This document shows, in pieces, positions 1-7,335 of a DNA stretch of 14,691 nucleotides. Source of the DNA: an uncultured Anaerolineae bacterium (lineage in GTDB: Bacteria > Chloroflexota > Anaerolineae > Anaerolineales > Villigracilaceae); contig CAIRYE010000283.1 of NCBI GenBank assembly GCA_903882765.1, positions 1 through 14,691 of the forward strand. Reading direction: 5' to 3'. Made by a program: the position numbers and the translations under genes. Every line of letters starts with the position of its first letter. Position 1 is the stretch's first letter. Under the pieces are notes generated by a model. The model was given only the letters and a program-made list of their open reading frames with translations, did not search any database and had not been told where the DNA came from.

Positions 1-119
1 GCTTGAAAGATAAAACAGCAGGTCAGGCTTTGTTAGTTGAGATTTCAGGGATCGAACAGAAGACAAGAATACTTATTGACGCAGTGCAGCCAATTTTAAA
101 AGATCGAGCGGGTTTTTAG
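1..119 (+). CDS. 3' end of an unidentified gene (partial)
   Basis: An open frame enters the window from the left edge (first full codon at 3) and stops at TAG 117-119. It gives 38 residues ending in KDRAGF. The tail reads as a beta strand (ALLVEIS) followed by an amphipathic helix (RILIDAVQPILKD), as at the end of many alpha/beta or ACT-like domains, but this is too little to name a family. The next gene starts only 3 bases after the stop, so the two are very likely co-transcribed and translationally coupled. Being open to the edge, with no competing frame, supports it as real coding sequence. The product is unknown. Confidence 0.6.
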   Translation, partial: LKDKTAGQALLVEISGIEQKTRILIDAVQPILKDRAGF

Positions 120-122
120 GCT

Positions 123-1118
123 GTGTCCTTTCGGTATTCTTGGGCGATCTTCCTTATTGCGCTATTGGTTTCTTGTCAAAAAAATGATTCTCTGCTGATC
201 GAATCAATAATCGGCAGCACGGAGGTGGTGAGGGCAGAAATTAGTGCCACACCTTTACCGAAAACTGAGACTGAGCCTGATCTATTTGAGACCCAAGTAG
301 CCGTATCTCCCATTCCCACTATTCAGCTATGTTTGGATGAAACTAACTGTATTTCTGAAGGACATTTTTTCTTGGGAAATCCGATCTCGGGGCATGGGAA
401 TCAATTTGTAGACCAAACCTATCGGTACGGAAACACTCAGAATAAAACCAGAGAATCTCATCACGGAGTTGAATTTCCTAATAAGGAAGGGATCCCTGTA
501 TTAGCTGTTTACGACGGGGAAGTTATTTTTGCCGGAAGTGACGCGGAACATAAGATCGCGTGGGTACCTAATTTCTATGGTAATGTGGTTGTGATAAGGC
601 ACAATATTGAAGGCGTTCGATTGCCGATTTATAGCTTATACGGCCACCTTAAAGACGTAACGGTTGCAAAGGGTCAGCAAATACACTTAGGAAAAATGAT
701 AGGCACGGTTGGGGCTACTGGCAGCGCGGTCGGCAGTCATTTGCATTTTGAAATTAGGATCGGCTATAACAATTATTCCGCAAATCAAAACCCAGTGTTA
801 TGGATGCGACCTAAGGATGGAATGGGGGTTCTAGCTGGGGTTGTGAAAAGCGAGGATGGCGATCCCAAAGAAGCTTTACTCAACATACAACGGGTGAATA
901 ATGGGAACTTAGAAAAAGATCCGTATACAAGCATTGAACCCTATGAAAAAACCATTTTACCAGCCATGCCTGATATTATTTTGCGTGAAAATTTTGCGGT
1001 AGGCGATATGCCAGTCGGGGATTATCGCATTAGCATGGTGTATGATGGCAATGTGTACGAACAGTTCTTTCGGATCGTTGAAGGAAAATTGACTTTTATC
1101 ATTTTCAATGTACATTAA
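123..1118 (+). CDS. M23 (LytM-type) peptidase, lipoprotein
   Basis: Predicted zinc metallopeptidase of the M23 family, which cuts peptidoglycan cross-bridges or stem peptides. Residues 1-18 form a signal peptide with a lipobox LVSC, so Cys18 is probably lipidated and the protein anchored outside the cytoplasmic membrane. A low-complexity linker (about 19-75) precedes the catalytic domain (about 80-230). Visible ligands are H113 with E117 (an HxxxE where the family usually has HxxxD), H175 in YGHL, and H206/H208 in HLHFE. Residues about 232-331 look like a beta-sandwich of the carboxypeptidase-regulatory/Ig type (GVVKSEDGDP near the start, VGDYRISMVYDG near the end). The GTG start at 123 lies 3 bases after the previous stop and places the signal peptide correctly; no strong Shine-Dalgarno is seen, suggesting coupling. 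The family is well supported; the exact substrate is unknown. Confidence 0.85.
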   Translation: MSFRYSWAIFLIALLVSCQKNDSLLIESIIGSTEVVRAEISATPLPKTETEPDLFETQVAVSPIPTIQLCLDETNCISEGHFFLGNPISGHGNQFVDQTYRYGNTQNKTRESHHGVEFPNKEGIPVLAVYDGEVIFAGSDAEHKIAWVPNFYGNVVVIRHNIEGVRLPIYSLYGHLKDVTVAKGQQIHLGKMIGTVGATGSAVGSHLHFEIRIGYNNYSANQNPVLWMRPKDGMGVLAGVVKSEDGDPKEALLNIQRVNNGNLEKDPYTSIEPYEKTILPAMPDIILRENFAVGDMPVGDYRISMVYDGNVYEQFFRIVEGKLTFIIFNVH

Positions 1119-1154
1119 GGGTAAATAACTTTAAATGAATGAGGAGAAAAGACT

Positions 1155-1709
1155 ATGGGATTGAAACCTGATCATTGGATCAAGAAAATGGCAGAAGAAC
1201 AGAAGATGATCGAACCATTTATTGAGAAACAGGAGCGCACTGGCGTAATCTCATATGGTGTTTCTTCATATGGATATGATCTGCGGGTTGGGAATGAATT
1301 TAAGATCTTTACGAATGTTTATGGGGCGACCGTTGACCCCAAAAATTTTGACACAAAAAGCATGGTCGATATTGTGGGGGATGTGTGTATTGTCCCACCG
1401 AATTCATTTGCTCTAGCCAGATCGGTGGAATATTTCCGAATTCCTCGAGGAGTACTCACGATCTGCCTCGGAAAATCAACGTACGCTCGCTGCGGTATCA
1501 TCGTAAATGTGACCCCTTTTGAGCCAGAATGGGAGGGTTTTGTTACCCTCGAGATCTCGAATACAACCCAGCTGCCCGCTAAGATCTACGCTAATGAGGG
1601 TCTAGCACAAGTTCTTTTTTTTGAGGCAGATGAGGAATGCACTATCTCCTACGCGGATAAAAAAGGAAAATATCAAGGTCAACAATCGATCGTTTTACCG
1701 AAACTATAA
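1155..1709 (+). CDS. dcd: dCTP deaminase
   Basis: Cytoplasmic trimeric enzyme that deaminates dCTP to dUTP, feeding dTTP synthesis. At 184 residues it is full length. Characteristic stretches are SSYGYDLRVG (37-46), GDVCIVPPNSFALA (75-88), GKSTYARCGIIVNVTPFEP (106-124) and ADKKGKYQGQ near the C-terminus. By alignment from memory with the E. coli enzyme, S108, R112 and E133 correspond to catalytic S111, R115 and E138; the loop between R112 and E133 is two residues shorter. Whether it also has dUTPase activity, as some archaeal relatives do, cannot be told here. The ATG at 1155 has GAGGAG at 1141-1146, 8 bases upstream. It is the last gene of its operon, followed by a terminator. Identification is strong. 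Confidence 0.95.
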   Translation: MGLKPDHWIKKMAEEQKMIEPFIEKQERTGVISYGVSSYGYDLRVGNEFKIFTNVYGATVDPKNFDTKSMVDIVGDVCIVPPNSFALARSVEYFRIPRGVLTICLGKSTYARCGIIVNVTPFEPEWEGFVTLEISNTTQLPAKIYANEGLAQVLFFEADEECTISYADKKGKYQGQQSIVLPKL

Positions 1710-1731
1710 AACTTAGTTGTTATGTTTTTGT

Positions 1732-1759
1732 AAAGCCTGGCAATTTGCCAGGCTTTTTT
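1732..1759 (+). terminator. Intrinsic terminator after dcd
   Basis: A perfect 10-bp stem, AAAGCCTGGC (1732-1741) with GCCAGGCTTT (1747-1756), closes a 5-base AATTT loop. Six T residues (1754-1759) follow at the stem end. It sits 23 bases after the dcd stop and directly before the next promoter, separating two operons. The A-rich left arm means it could act weakly on the other strand too, but no reverse gene reaches it. Confidence 0.95.
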
Positions 1760-1760
1760 A

Positions 1761-1789
1761 TTGACATGACGGGGGCGTTAGTCTAAAAT
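1761..1789 (+). promoter_or_regulatory. Sigma70-type promoter for the regulator/transporter operon
   Basis: TTGACA (1761-1766) and TAAAAT (1784-1789) are separated by 17 bases. The -35 hexamer starts immediately after the terminator T-run. Predicted transcription start is near 1796, giving a leader of about 29 nt before the TTG start at 1825, too short for a riboswitch. I found no convincing palindromic operator in it. Confidence 0.8.
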
Positions 1790-1824
1790 AGCGTACTTAC
1801 ATACAGCATAATGGACTATAAAAA

Positions 1825-2943
1825 TTGAATAACCTTAATTTTACCCCAACAGTTCAAAGAACTCTGCAAGTATTGGATGAGATCATTTTCAATCCGAATG
1901 GGGTTAGCCTGAAGGAATTAATGGAAAAGATCGAGATCTCTCGAAGCAGTCTGTTCATGATCTTGAACACGTTGAAGAGCATAGGGTACATAGATCAATC
2001 AGAAAAGCGTGGTCGTTATATTTCTGGCCCCCGGATGATAGCGTGGGGGTTAGGGAGTCGATCTCAAAACACGGGAATGGATCTACTAACTTCTTTTTAC
2101 CATGAAGCGGAAATTATCACTTTGCCTGAAACACTTGCTATTGTGGTGAAAGGTGATGCAGGGGATTGTGTTGTCTTAGGGCAAACTGAGGGAGAAAAAG
2201 ATGTTCGATGTGTTTTTACAGCTGGACAAAAAATATCGGGAGCATCCGCGGCTGGAATTATCCTTGATAACCAAGCCTCTATAGAAACTAAGAAAAATGG
2301 ATTCATAACGGCTATAAGAGGCGAATCAGTTGATGTTGCAGTACCGATTTGTACCAATGGAGATAATCCCGACGCGGTTCTTCTTTATTCCTGCCCAAGT
2401 TACCGCGATGTCGAACAAATTACCGAAGAAGTCATCAGCTCCTTGCGAGACATGGCAGCTCGAATTTCTTATCGGTGCGGCGCGCAATTCTATTCTCCTT
2501 GGAAAGATGAAGTATCCCGCCAAGTAGGTGAAACCCTAACAATGACCGAGAGCCAAGTTGAAGCTTTGCTTCATTCCCCATGGATGGCGAGGCTTGCTTG
2601 CGTAAAACCGGATGGTTCACCGCATGTAGTACCAGTTTGGTTCGAGTGGAACCATGGAAAGATCAATGTTTTGGCTTGGAAGGGTTCAAAATGGGCCGAC
2701 TATATTAGTGAGAATCCGCAGATCTCATTGACGATCGATGAACCTTGGAGACCTTTTCGGCGCATTTCGATCAATGGTACTGCTTCTGCTTTTGCTGTGT
2801 CTGTTCCGAGCGCATTTGAGGACCTAGTGAACCGTATTGGAGACCGTTACTTGGGCAGCAAGCAAAACCCAACATTAGTGGCGCAAGTTGAAACCGCTTT
2901 CTCTATCAATATCAGCTACATAAAAGGTTGGAAAGGGATCTAA
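1825..2943 (+). CDS. IclR-type regulator fused to an FMN/F420-binding split-barrel domain
   Basis: Three-part protein of 372 residues. Residues about 5-70 are an IclR-like winged helix-turn-helix (TVQRTLQVLDEI, then LKELMEKIEISRSSLFMIL with the probable recognition helix at 39-54). Residues about 78-215 resemble a shortened IclR effector domain (ETLAIVVKGDAGDCVVLGQTE). Residues about 238-372 match the pyridoxamine-phosphate-oxidase-like split barrel of the Rv1155/Rv2074 type (RLACVKPDGSPHVVPVWFEW, then WKGSKWADYISENPQISL and RRISINGTA), a fold that binds FMN, F420 or sometimes heme. Plain IclR proteins are usually about 250 residues and lack this domain. The start is TTG 1825: an in-frame TAA at 1819-1821 blocks any earlier start, and no clear Shine-Dalgarno is seen. 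It is the first gene of an operon with an ABC permease and a binding protein, so it probably controls them. Cofactor sensing is inference. Confidence 0.8.
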   Translation: MNNLNFTPTVQRTLQVLDEIIFNPNGVSLKELMEKIEISRSSLFMILNTLKSIGYIDQSEKRGRYISGPRMIAWGLGSRSQNTGMDLLTSFYHEAEIITLPETLAIVVKGDAGDCVVLGQTEGEKDVRCVFTAGQKISGASAAGIILDNQASIETKKNGFITAIRGESVDVAVPICTNGDNPDAVLLYSCPSYRDVEQITEEVISSLRDMAARISYRCGAQFYSPWKDEVSRQVGETLTMTESQVEALLHSPWMARLACVKPDGSPHVVPVWFEWNHGKINVLAWKGSKWADYISENPQISLTIDEPWRPFRRISINGTASAFAVSVPSAFEDLVNRIGDRYLGSKQNPTLVAQVETAFSINISYIKGWKGI

Positions 2944-3713
2944 TGAAGGCGAGCAATCAGAGGCCGATGAACTTCTTATTTTCTTTTGTTTTGTCTGCCA
3001 TATTTTTGACGATCTGGGAAATTATGGTTCGTGTTAATCACATCCCGATTTATCTTCTGCCAGCACCCAGCCGGGCTTTTCAGGTTTTAGCGCAACAACC
3101 TGGGTATTTTGCTGAGGCGTTATCGATAACTCTCATTGAGGCCTTTATAGGTTTGGCATTGGGGTTTCTTGCCGGTTTTTCCATTGCCAGTTTGATCAAC
3201 ACCTTTCCGCAATTTGAAGATGGCGTAATGACCCTGGCAATTTTGATCAAGTCAACCCCATTGGTGGCGATCGCCCCGTTATTAACGATCTGGCTTGGTT
3301 TTGGTGTTTTTCCAAAGATCATCATTACTGGTCTCCTTACCTTCTTCCCCATTCTGATCAATGTTCTAGTAGGGTTTCAAAGCGGCAACCGGGATCTGAT
3401 GGATCTTATGATGGTTTTCAAGTCGAGCAAATGGCAAACCTATTCTAAATTGAAGGTATTTCTATCCCTTCCATTTATCTTTGCCGCTTTACGAGTTTCA
3501 GCGCCATTGGCATTGGTCGGCGCGGTAGTGGCTGAGTGGACTGGCGCATCGGGTGGGTTGGGAAGGGTGATGTGGCTCTCTTATGCCAACCTAAATCTAC
3601 CCCCACTTTTCGCCTCAATATTTATCCTCTCGCTTTCAGGAATGGCGATCTATTCATTGATCGTCCAAATTGAACAGAAGATAATTCGTTGGAATCAATT
3701 CCAGGTTACCTAA
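2943..3713 (+). CDS. ABC transporter permease, SsuC/TauC/ThiX-type
   Basis: Integral membrane subunit of an ABC importer, 256 residues, with about six hydrophobic segments beginning at 10-30 (FLFSFVLSAIFLTIWEIMV). The core (about 60-245) has the BPD_transp_1 pattern. The EAA-like cytoplasmic loop that docks on the ATPase lies at about 150-178 (DLMMVFKSSKWQTYSKLKVF then LP), and AEWTGASGGLGRVMW (198-211) is typical of the nitrate/sulfonate/thiamine-precursor group. I place the start at ATG 2943 rather than TTG 2928: the ATG shares its A with the stop TAA 2941-2943 of the regulator and has AAGGGA at 2933-2938 ahead. This overlap implies translational coupling to the regulator. The cognate ATPase is not encoded here. 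Confidence 0.88.
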   Translation: MKASNQRPMNFLFSFVLSAIFLTIWEIMVRVNHIPIYLLPAPSRAFQVLAQQPGYFAEALSITLIEAFIGLALGFLAGFSIASLINTFPQFEDGVMTLAILIKSTPLVAIAPLLTIWLGFGVFPKIIITGLLTFFPILINVLVGFQSGNRDLMDLMMVFKSSKWQTYSKLKVFLSLPFIFAALRVSAPLALVGAVVAEWTGASGGLGRVMWLSYANLNLPPLFASIFILSLSGMAIYSLIVQIEQKIIRWNQFQVT

Positions 3714-3738
3714 TATTGTTTATGAAGGAAATTTTTTA

Positions 3739-4788
3739 ATGAGAACCGTTTTTTTTGTTTTGTGTATATTAGGCTTCTTAGGGTTGGCGGCATGTAGCTC
3801 GCCAGCACCCATTGAGCAACCTGTCCCGGTAGATGTTAGTACGACCTCCGCCCCATTAGTGGAGGAAGCAGAAGAACCACTCTTTGCGATGATATTCATG
3901 GCTGGTTACAAACCTCAGGCAAATTTACCATTTGTTGGCGCATATGTAGCGAAAGAAAAGGGATTCTTTGCCGATCGTAATCTTGATGTGACCATTCAAC
4001 ATTCACCTGGAAAAGGTGAACATTTGCAGTTGTTAGTAGCTGGGAAAGTGCAAGTAACTACCATGGATGCCGCAAATGTGATCCAACGGCGAGCTGACGC
4101 CCAGGTGCCGGCGGTATCCATTGCCTTGATCGGGCAAAAGGGTCAGCAAGCGTTCGCGTCACTAAAAACGGCCGGGTTCAACACCCCCGCTGATTGGAAA
4201 GGCAAGAACATCGGATATAAGGGAGTACCGACTACTGACCTACTCGCGATACTCGATTCCAATGGATTAAAACAGCAAGACGTTAATTTGGTAAATGTTG
4301 GGTTTGATCCTCGTGTTTTAACCGAGGGTCAAGTGGATGTCTATCCTGTTTATAAATCTAACGAGCCGTTTATGATGAAGGGCTGGGGCGCGGAAGTACA
4401 ACTTTGGGATGCGGCGGACCATCTTGTGCCTACCCTTGGTTTAGTTTACGCTTCTAGCGAGCAAATGATCTCGGACCACCCCGCTGAATTGGCAAGGTTT
4501 CTGGCCGCTGTGTTAGATGGAATTGCCTATGCAGAGGAAAATCCAGATGAGGCTACGGATATTGTTATGAAATATGCCGGCCCCGAAACTGACCGGGATC
4601 TGATGAAATATATGTTGGAAACGGAATTGTTGGACGCGAAATCAGCGAATGGATTTGGTTGGCAGTCTATCGACCAATGGCAAGCACTCGCTGATAGTTT
4701 GAAAAAGTATTCTGCCTATGAAAACCAAATTGATGTATCGAAAGCATTCAATACATCAATTTGGGAAGAAGCTATGAAAATCAAGTAA
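3739..4788 (+). CDS. ABC substrate-binding lipoprotein, NMT1/THI5-like
   Basis: Extracytoplasmic receptor for the permease just upstream. Residues 1-19 are a lipoprotein signal peptide with lipobox LAAC (Cys19), followed by a Pro/Ser/Glu-rich tether to about 47. The binding domain (about 48-345) has the NMT1/THI5 layout: GYKPQANLPFVGAYVAKEKG (56-75), FFADRNLDVTI (76-86), LLVAGKVQVTTMDAANV (98-114), DWKGKNIGYKG (152-162), and VDVYPVYKSNEP (199-210). This superfamily includes thiamine-precursor (ThiY), riboflavin (RibY, predicted in Chloroflexota), nitrate and alkanesulfonate receptors. The ligand cannot be fixed from sequence alone; a flavin or other vitamin precursor is plausible given the flavin-fold regulator. 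The ATG start has AAGGAA at 3725-3730, 8 bases upstream. The 349-residue length is normal. Confidence 0.85.
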   Translation: MRTVFFVLCILGFLGLAACSSPAPIEQPVPVDVSTTSAPLVEEAEEPLFAMIFMAGYKPQANLPFVGAYVAKEKGFFADRNLDVTIQHSPGKGEHLQLLVAGKVQVTTMDAANVIQRRADAQVPAVSIALIGQKGQQAFASLKTAGFNTPADWKGKNIGYKGVPTTDLLAILDSNGLKQQDVNLVNVGFDPRVLTEGQVDVYPVYKSNEPFMMKGWGAEVQLWDAADHLVPTLGLVYASSEQMISDHPAELARFLAAVLDGIAYAEENPDEATDIVMKYAGPETDRDLMKYMLETELLDAKSANGFGWQSIDQWQALADSLKKYSAYENQIDVSKAFNTSIWEEAMKIK

Positions 4789-4815
4789 TTTTGTGCAAGA
4801 GCTGCGATACTAGTG

Positions 4816-6183
4816 TTATCGAGAATTCACCTTATCGTAATTTTTCACATCACTAATTGCTTTCTTAACATTGACCCACGGTAGTAACAACAAACCGACG
4901 ACAAAGAAGAAAATTAAGGATAGGATAGCAAGGCGAAGGTTGCCGAACATTTGGTTCATCAAACCGAAGATCAATGGACCGATCCAAGAAGTGCCGCGTT
5001 CGGAAACTTCGTAGAATGAGTAGAATTCAGCCTCTTTTCCCATTGGTATCATCTGCGAGAAGAGGCTTCTGCTAATGGCTTGCGAACCGCCCATAACCAA
5101 AGCAATAAAACCACCGAGCACAAAGAACTGGGCAACACGAGTTTCGCCATACAATCCGCCATAGGCATAAATGACAACCCCAGCCCAAATCACCAAGCTG
5201 ATAAGGATGGCGTTCTTGGCTCCAACCCAGCTGGATAACTTGCCCCAAAACAAAGCTCCAAAAAACGCGACAAATTGGATCATCAGGATGACCATTGTCA
5301 ATGTGCCTGTTTCCATTTCAAGACCACCCCGAAGAAGCGGCGCGGCAGCGAAAGTAGCGGAGACGGCGATGACGGTTTGGATGCCATCGTTGTACAAGAA
5401 GTAAGCTAATAGGTACTTAAGCGTTTCGGGGAAATTCTTTAATTCTTTTAGGGTATGAGAAAGTTGACTAAACCCAACAGCTAGGTACGTTTTACCTTCA
5501 GGTAAGGAGCGGTGGGCGTGCCTTGGTTTTAGCCTTGCCCATGTAAAGAAGGAAAACCCTAACCACCAAACACCGGCGGAAGCCAAATTGATGCGGACGG
5601 CTAATCCGGTGGCAACCCCCAAGGTTTCACGGAATTGGTAAAACATGAGATTTAGCAGCAATAGTAAACCACCACCTAGGTAGCCCATTGCCCAACCGTA
5701 TGAGGATACGCTATCTCTTTTATCTTCGGAGGCAATATCCGGAAGGTAAGCGTTGTAAAAAACCATCGCTGCCCCAAAACTTAGGTTAGCAATAATATAT
5801 AACAAACCACCCATTGCCCAAAGATTTCCCGTGATAAAAAAGAGAAGGACCGAGGCAAGCGCGCCAATGGTGGCGAACACTTGCATCAATTGCTTTCGCA
5901 TGTGAGAGTAGTCGGCGATGGCTCCCAAAATCGGAAGAAAGAGTACTTGTAAGCCTACGGATAAAGATACACAGTAGGGGAGAAAGGAATCGGGAGCGAT
6001 CGGAATGGAGCCAATATACGCCATCCCATCGGGAGAACTTTTAGCGACTTCGCTTGCGAGGGAAGCAAGGTACGGGCCAAGAAAAACTGTGCCGATGGTT
6101 GTGCTGAAAGCGCTATTCGCCCAGTCATACATTCCCCATCCGAAGATCTCTTTCTTATCATTTACTTGCGCAGTAGCTGTCAT
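4816..6183 (-). CDS. UMF1/Atg22-family MFS transporter
   Basis: Membrane protein of 455 residues with about 12 hydrophobic segments. It has the UMF1 (Atg22-like) hallmarks: YDWANSAF at 19-26, YNAYLPDIASEDKRDSVSSY in the first half, YFLYNDGIQTVI in the middle, and GGSQAISRSLFSQMIP followed by EFYSFYEVSERGTSWIGP in the second half. Yeast Atg22 exports amino acids from vacuoles; the bacterial substrates are mostly unknown. I choose the ATG complementary to 6181-6183 instead of a TTG 21 codons earlier: a long Shine-Dalgarno, GGAGGTAAGGA (plus-strand 6191-6201), lies just upstream of it, and the extra residues are not hydrophobic. The gene converges on the binding-protein gene with 27 bases between the stops and no clear terminator. 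It is a lone gene, so no pathway is implied. Confidence 0.88.
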   Translation of the reverse strand: MTATAQVNDKKEIFGWGMYDWANSAFSTTIGTVFLGPYLASLASEVAKSSPDGMAYIGSIPIAPDSFLPYCVSLSVGLQVLFLPILGAIADYSHMRKQLMQVFATIGALASVLLFFITGNLWAMGGLLYIIANLSFGAAMVFYNAYLPDIASEDKRDSVSSYGWAMGYLGGGLLLLLNLMFYQFRETLGVATGLAVRINLASAGVWWLGFSFFTWARLKPRHAHRSLPEGKTYLAVGFSQLSHTLKELKNFPETLKYLLAYFLYNDGIQTVIAVSATFAAAPLLRGGLEMETGTLTMVILMIQFVAFFGALFWGKLSSWVGAKNAILISLVIWAGVVIYAYGGLYGETRVAQFFVLGGFIALVMGGSQAISRSLFSQMIPMGKEAEFYSFYEVSERGTSWIGPLIFGLMNQMFGNLRLAILSLIFFFVVGLLLLPWVNVKKAISDVKNYDKVNSR

Positions 6184-6218
6184 AGATGAATCCTTACCTC
6201 CGATTTTTGAATAGTTAT

Positions 6219-6246
6219 ATTCTACAACTATAGAAGAGTTAAACAA
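6219..6246 (-). promoter_or_regulatory. Possible promoter for the UMF1-type transporter
   Basis: On the reverse strand, TTGTTT (plus-strand 6241-6246) and TAGAAT (plus-strand 6219-6224) are 16 bases apart. Predicted start is near 6211, about 28 nt before the ATG. The -35 match is only partial, so this is tentative. Confidence 0.4.
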
Positions 6247-6303
6247 ACTAATTGAAGGTTGGTTACGGTAAATAGATTGTTATGACCCTGTAATGAGTTT
6301 GTA

Positions 6304-6332
6304 CTGACATAAAAAAAGCACTATGATATTAT
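6304..6332 (+). promoter_or_regulatory. Promoter of the 319-residue hypothetical gene
   Basis: CTGACA (6304-6309) and TATTAT (6327-6332) have a 17-base spacer. The predicted transcription start falls around 6339-6341, at or next to the ATG at 6341. The spacer includes a run of seven A residues. Confidence 0.6.
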
Positions 6333-6340
6333 CTACTTGA

Positions 6341-7300
6341 ATGAAAATCATGACCTTGCCAAAACTTTTTACCTTCGTTGAACAGGAAAATATCGCGCCT
6401 GGATCCCTTGATGAACAACTCAAGGTCATGCAGGATGACCTTTTTACTGGAATAGCTAGGTTTACCTCTTCCTCAGGGAAAACCGATCTTGCCTTGTTTA
6501 CTCGAGGACAATTGGTGACCTTGTATGATGCTTCTACTGATGGAGTTCAGAGAGTTTATCCAAAAACTTGGTTAGAATCCGCCGCTGATTCAAAGGAAGC
6601 CCTCACTTTCCAAAGTATGAATTTGAATGTGCAAGATCTTCGAATTTTGAAGATCATTCTTGAATCTACGCTAGATCTTTCAGCCCATATAGAAGAGGTG
6701 TCATCAACAATCGCCTCTGTTCGAGCCCGGGCTTTTCCTACGGTATTGGTTATGGATTCAGAAGAGGCTCAATCTTACCAATTATTCCCAGGGATGGATG
6801 GAGAGTGCCAATACAACCTTTTCCTTTCACACGAGAAGTTCGTTCGCTCGGCTGGGGATCTTTTATTTACTGGCGAAGAGGAGATTCTTTGGCGTAATGT
6901 TCAACGTATTCAATGCGAAAACAGCACCCTCGCTTGGACGGAAATGCTGCAGCATCAGATCTTTACCGAGTGGCTGCTAAAATTATTTTCTGTATACGAG
7001 AGCTTAAAGGGAAGGTTGTACTTGAATCAGATCATCAAATCGATCAATTTTAAGGCCACAGCAAACGATTGGATGCTCTCAGTAAACGCGAAGAACGTAA
7101 ACGATCAAGTTTTATTCAATTCACCAGAAGAAGCGACTAAGGTTTATAGCGAGTTATTAGCTGTGATCGTCGGCCAGTTTATTAGCGATATCGGCGAAAC
7201 GATCTACGATAGCTTGTACCTTGATTTTTTGTCAAGGTTGCTACCTGTTCAAAGTGAGCTACTAACAAAGATAGCCTCCAAAACTCAATCTTCTCATTGA
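6341..7300 (+). CDS. Hypothetical protein, 319 aa, upstream of rpoB
   Basis: Not recognised. The protein appears soluble, with no signal peptide or membrane segment. Residues about 25-70 (LKVMQDDLFTGIARFTSSSG, then DLALFTRGQLVTLYDAST) loosely recall the DUF4388/PATAN type of small alpha/beta domain found in bacterial signalling proteins; this is a weak impression. The middle and C-terminal parts look mostly helical (ILKIILESTLDLSAHIEEVS near 105-125; TEWLLKLFSVYESLKGRLYL near 210-230; the last 50 residues). No catalytic motif stands out. There is no Shine-Dalgarno before ATG 6341 or the in-frame ATG 6350. Its TGA stop (7298-7300) lies inside the -35 box of the rpoB promoter. Adjacency to rpoB may be chance. 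Length and a single clean frame support a real gene. Confidence 0.75.
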   Translation: MKIMTLPKLFTFVEQENIAPGSLDEQLKVMQDDLFTGIARFTSSSGKTDLALFTRGQLVTLYDASTDGVQRVYPKTWLESAADSKEALTFQSMNLNVQDLRILKIILESTLDLSAHIEEVSSTIASVRARAFPTVLVMDSEEAQSYQLFPGMDGECQYNLFLSHEKFVRSAGDLLFTGEEEILWRNVQRIQCENSTLAWTEMLQHQIFTEWLLKLFSVYESLKGRLYLNQIIKSINFKATANDWMLSVNAKNVNDQVLFNSPEEATKVYSELLAVIVGQFISDIGETIYDSLYLDFLSRLLPVQSELLTKIASKTQSSH

Positions 7301-7326
7301 CAATAACGAAATATCGGGTTTATAAT
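7297..7326 (+). promoter_or_regulatory. Consensus promoter of rpoB
   Basis: TTGACA (7297-7302) and TATAAT (7321-7326) are both perfect sigma70/sigmaA consensus hexamers with an 18-base spacer. The -35 box contains the stop codon of the upstream gene. Predicted start is near 7333, about 68 nt before the rpoB ATG. Such a strong promoter fits an essential, highly expressed gene and indicates that rpoB is transcribed independently here. Confidence 0.9.
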
Positions 7327-7335
7327 CTCAAGTCC

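Noticed and set aside
1790..1824. FMN or thiamine riboswitch before the regulator/transporter operon
   Set aside because: The leader is about 29 nt, and none of the conserved riboswitch cores is visible.
2928..2942. TTG start giving five extra residues on the permease
   Set aside because: The ATG at 2943 has a well-placed AAGGGA and the common stop/start overlap.
4805..4821. Stem-loop CGATA/TATCG at the convergent gene ends, as a bidirectional terminator
   Set aside because: Only 5 bp, no T-run on either side, and it overlaps the MFS stop codon.
6184..6246. TTG start adding 21 residues to the MFS transporter
   Set aside because: The extension would contain the Shine-Dalgarno of the downstream ATG and adds non-conserved sequence before the usual N-terminus.
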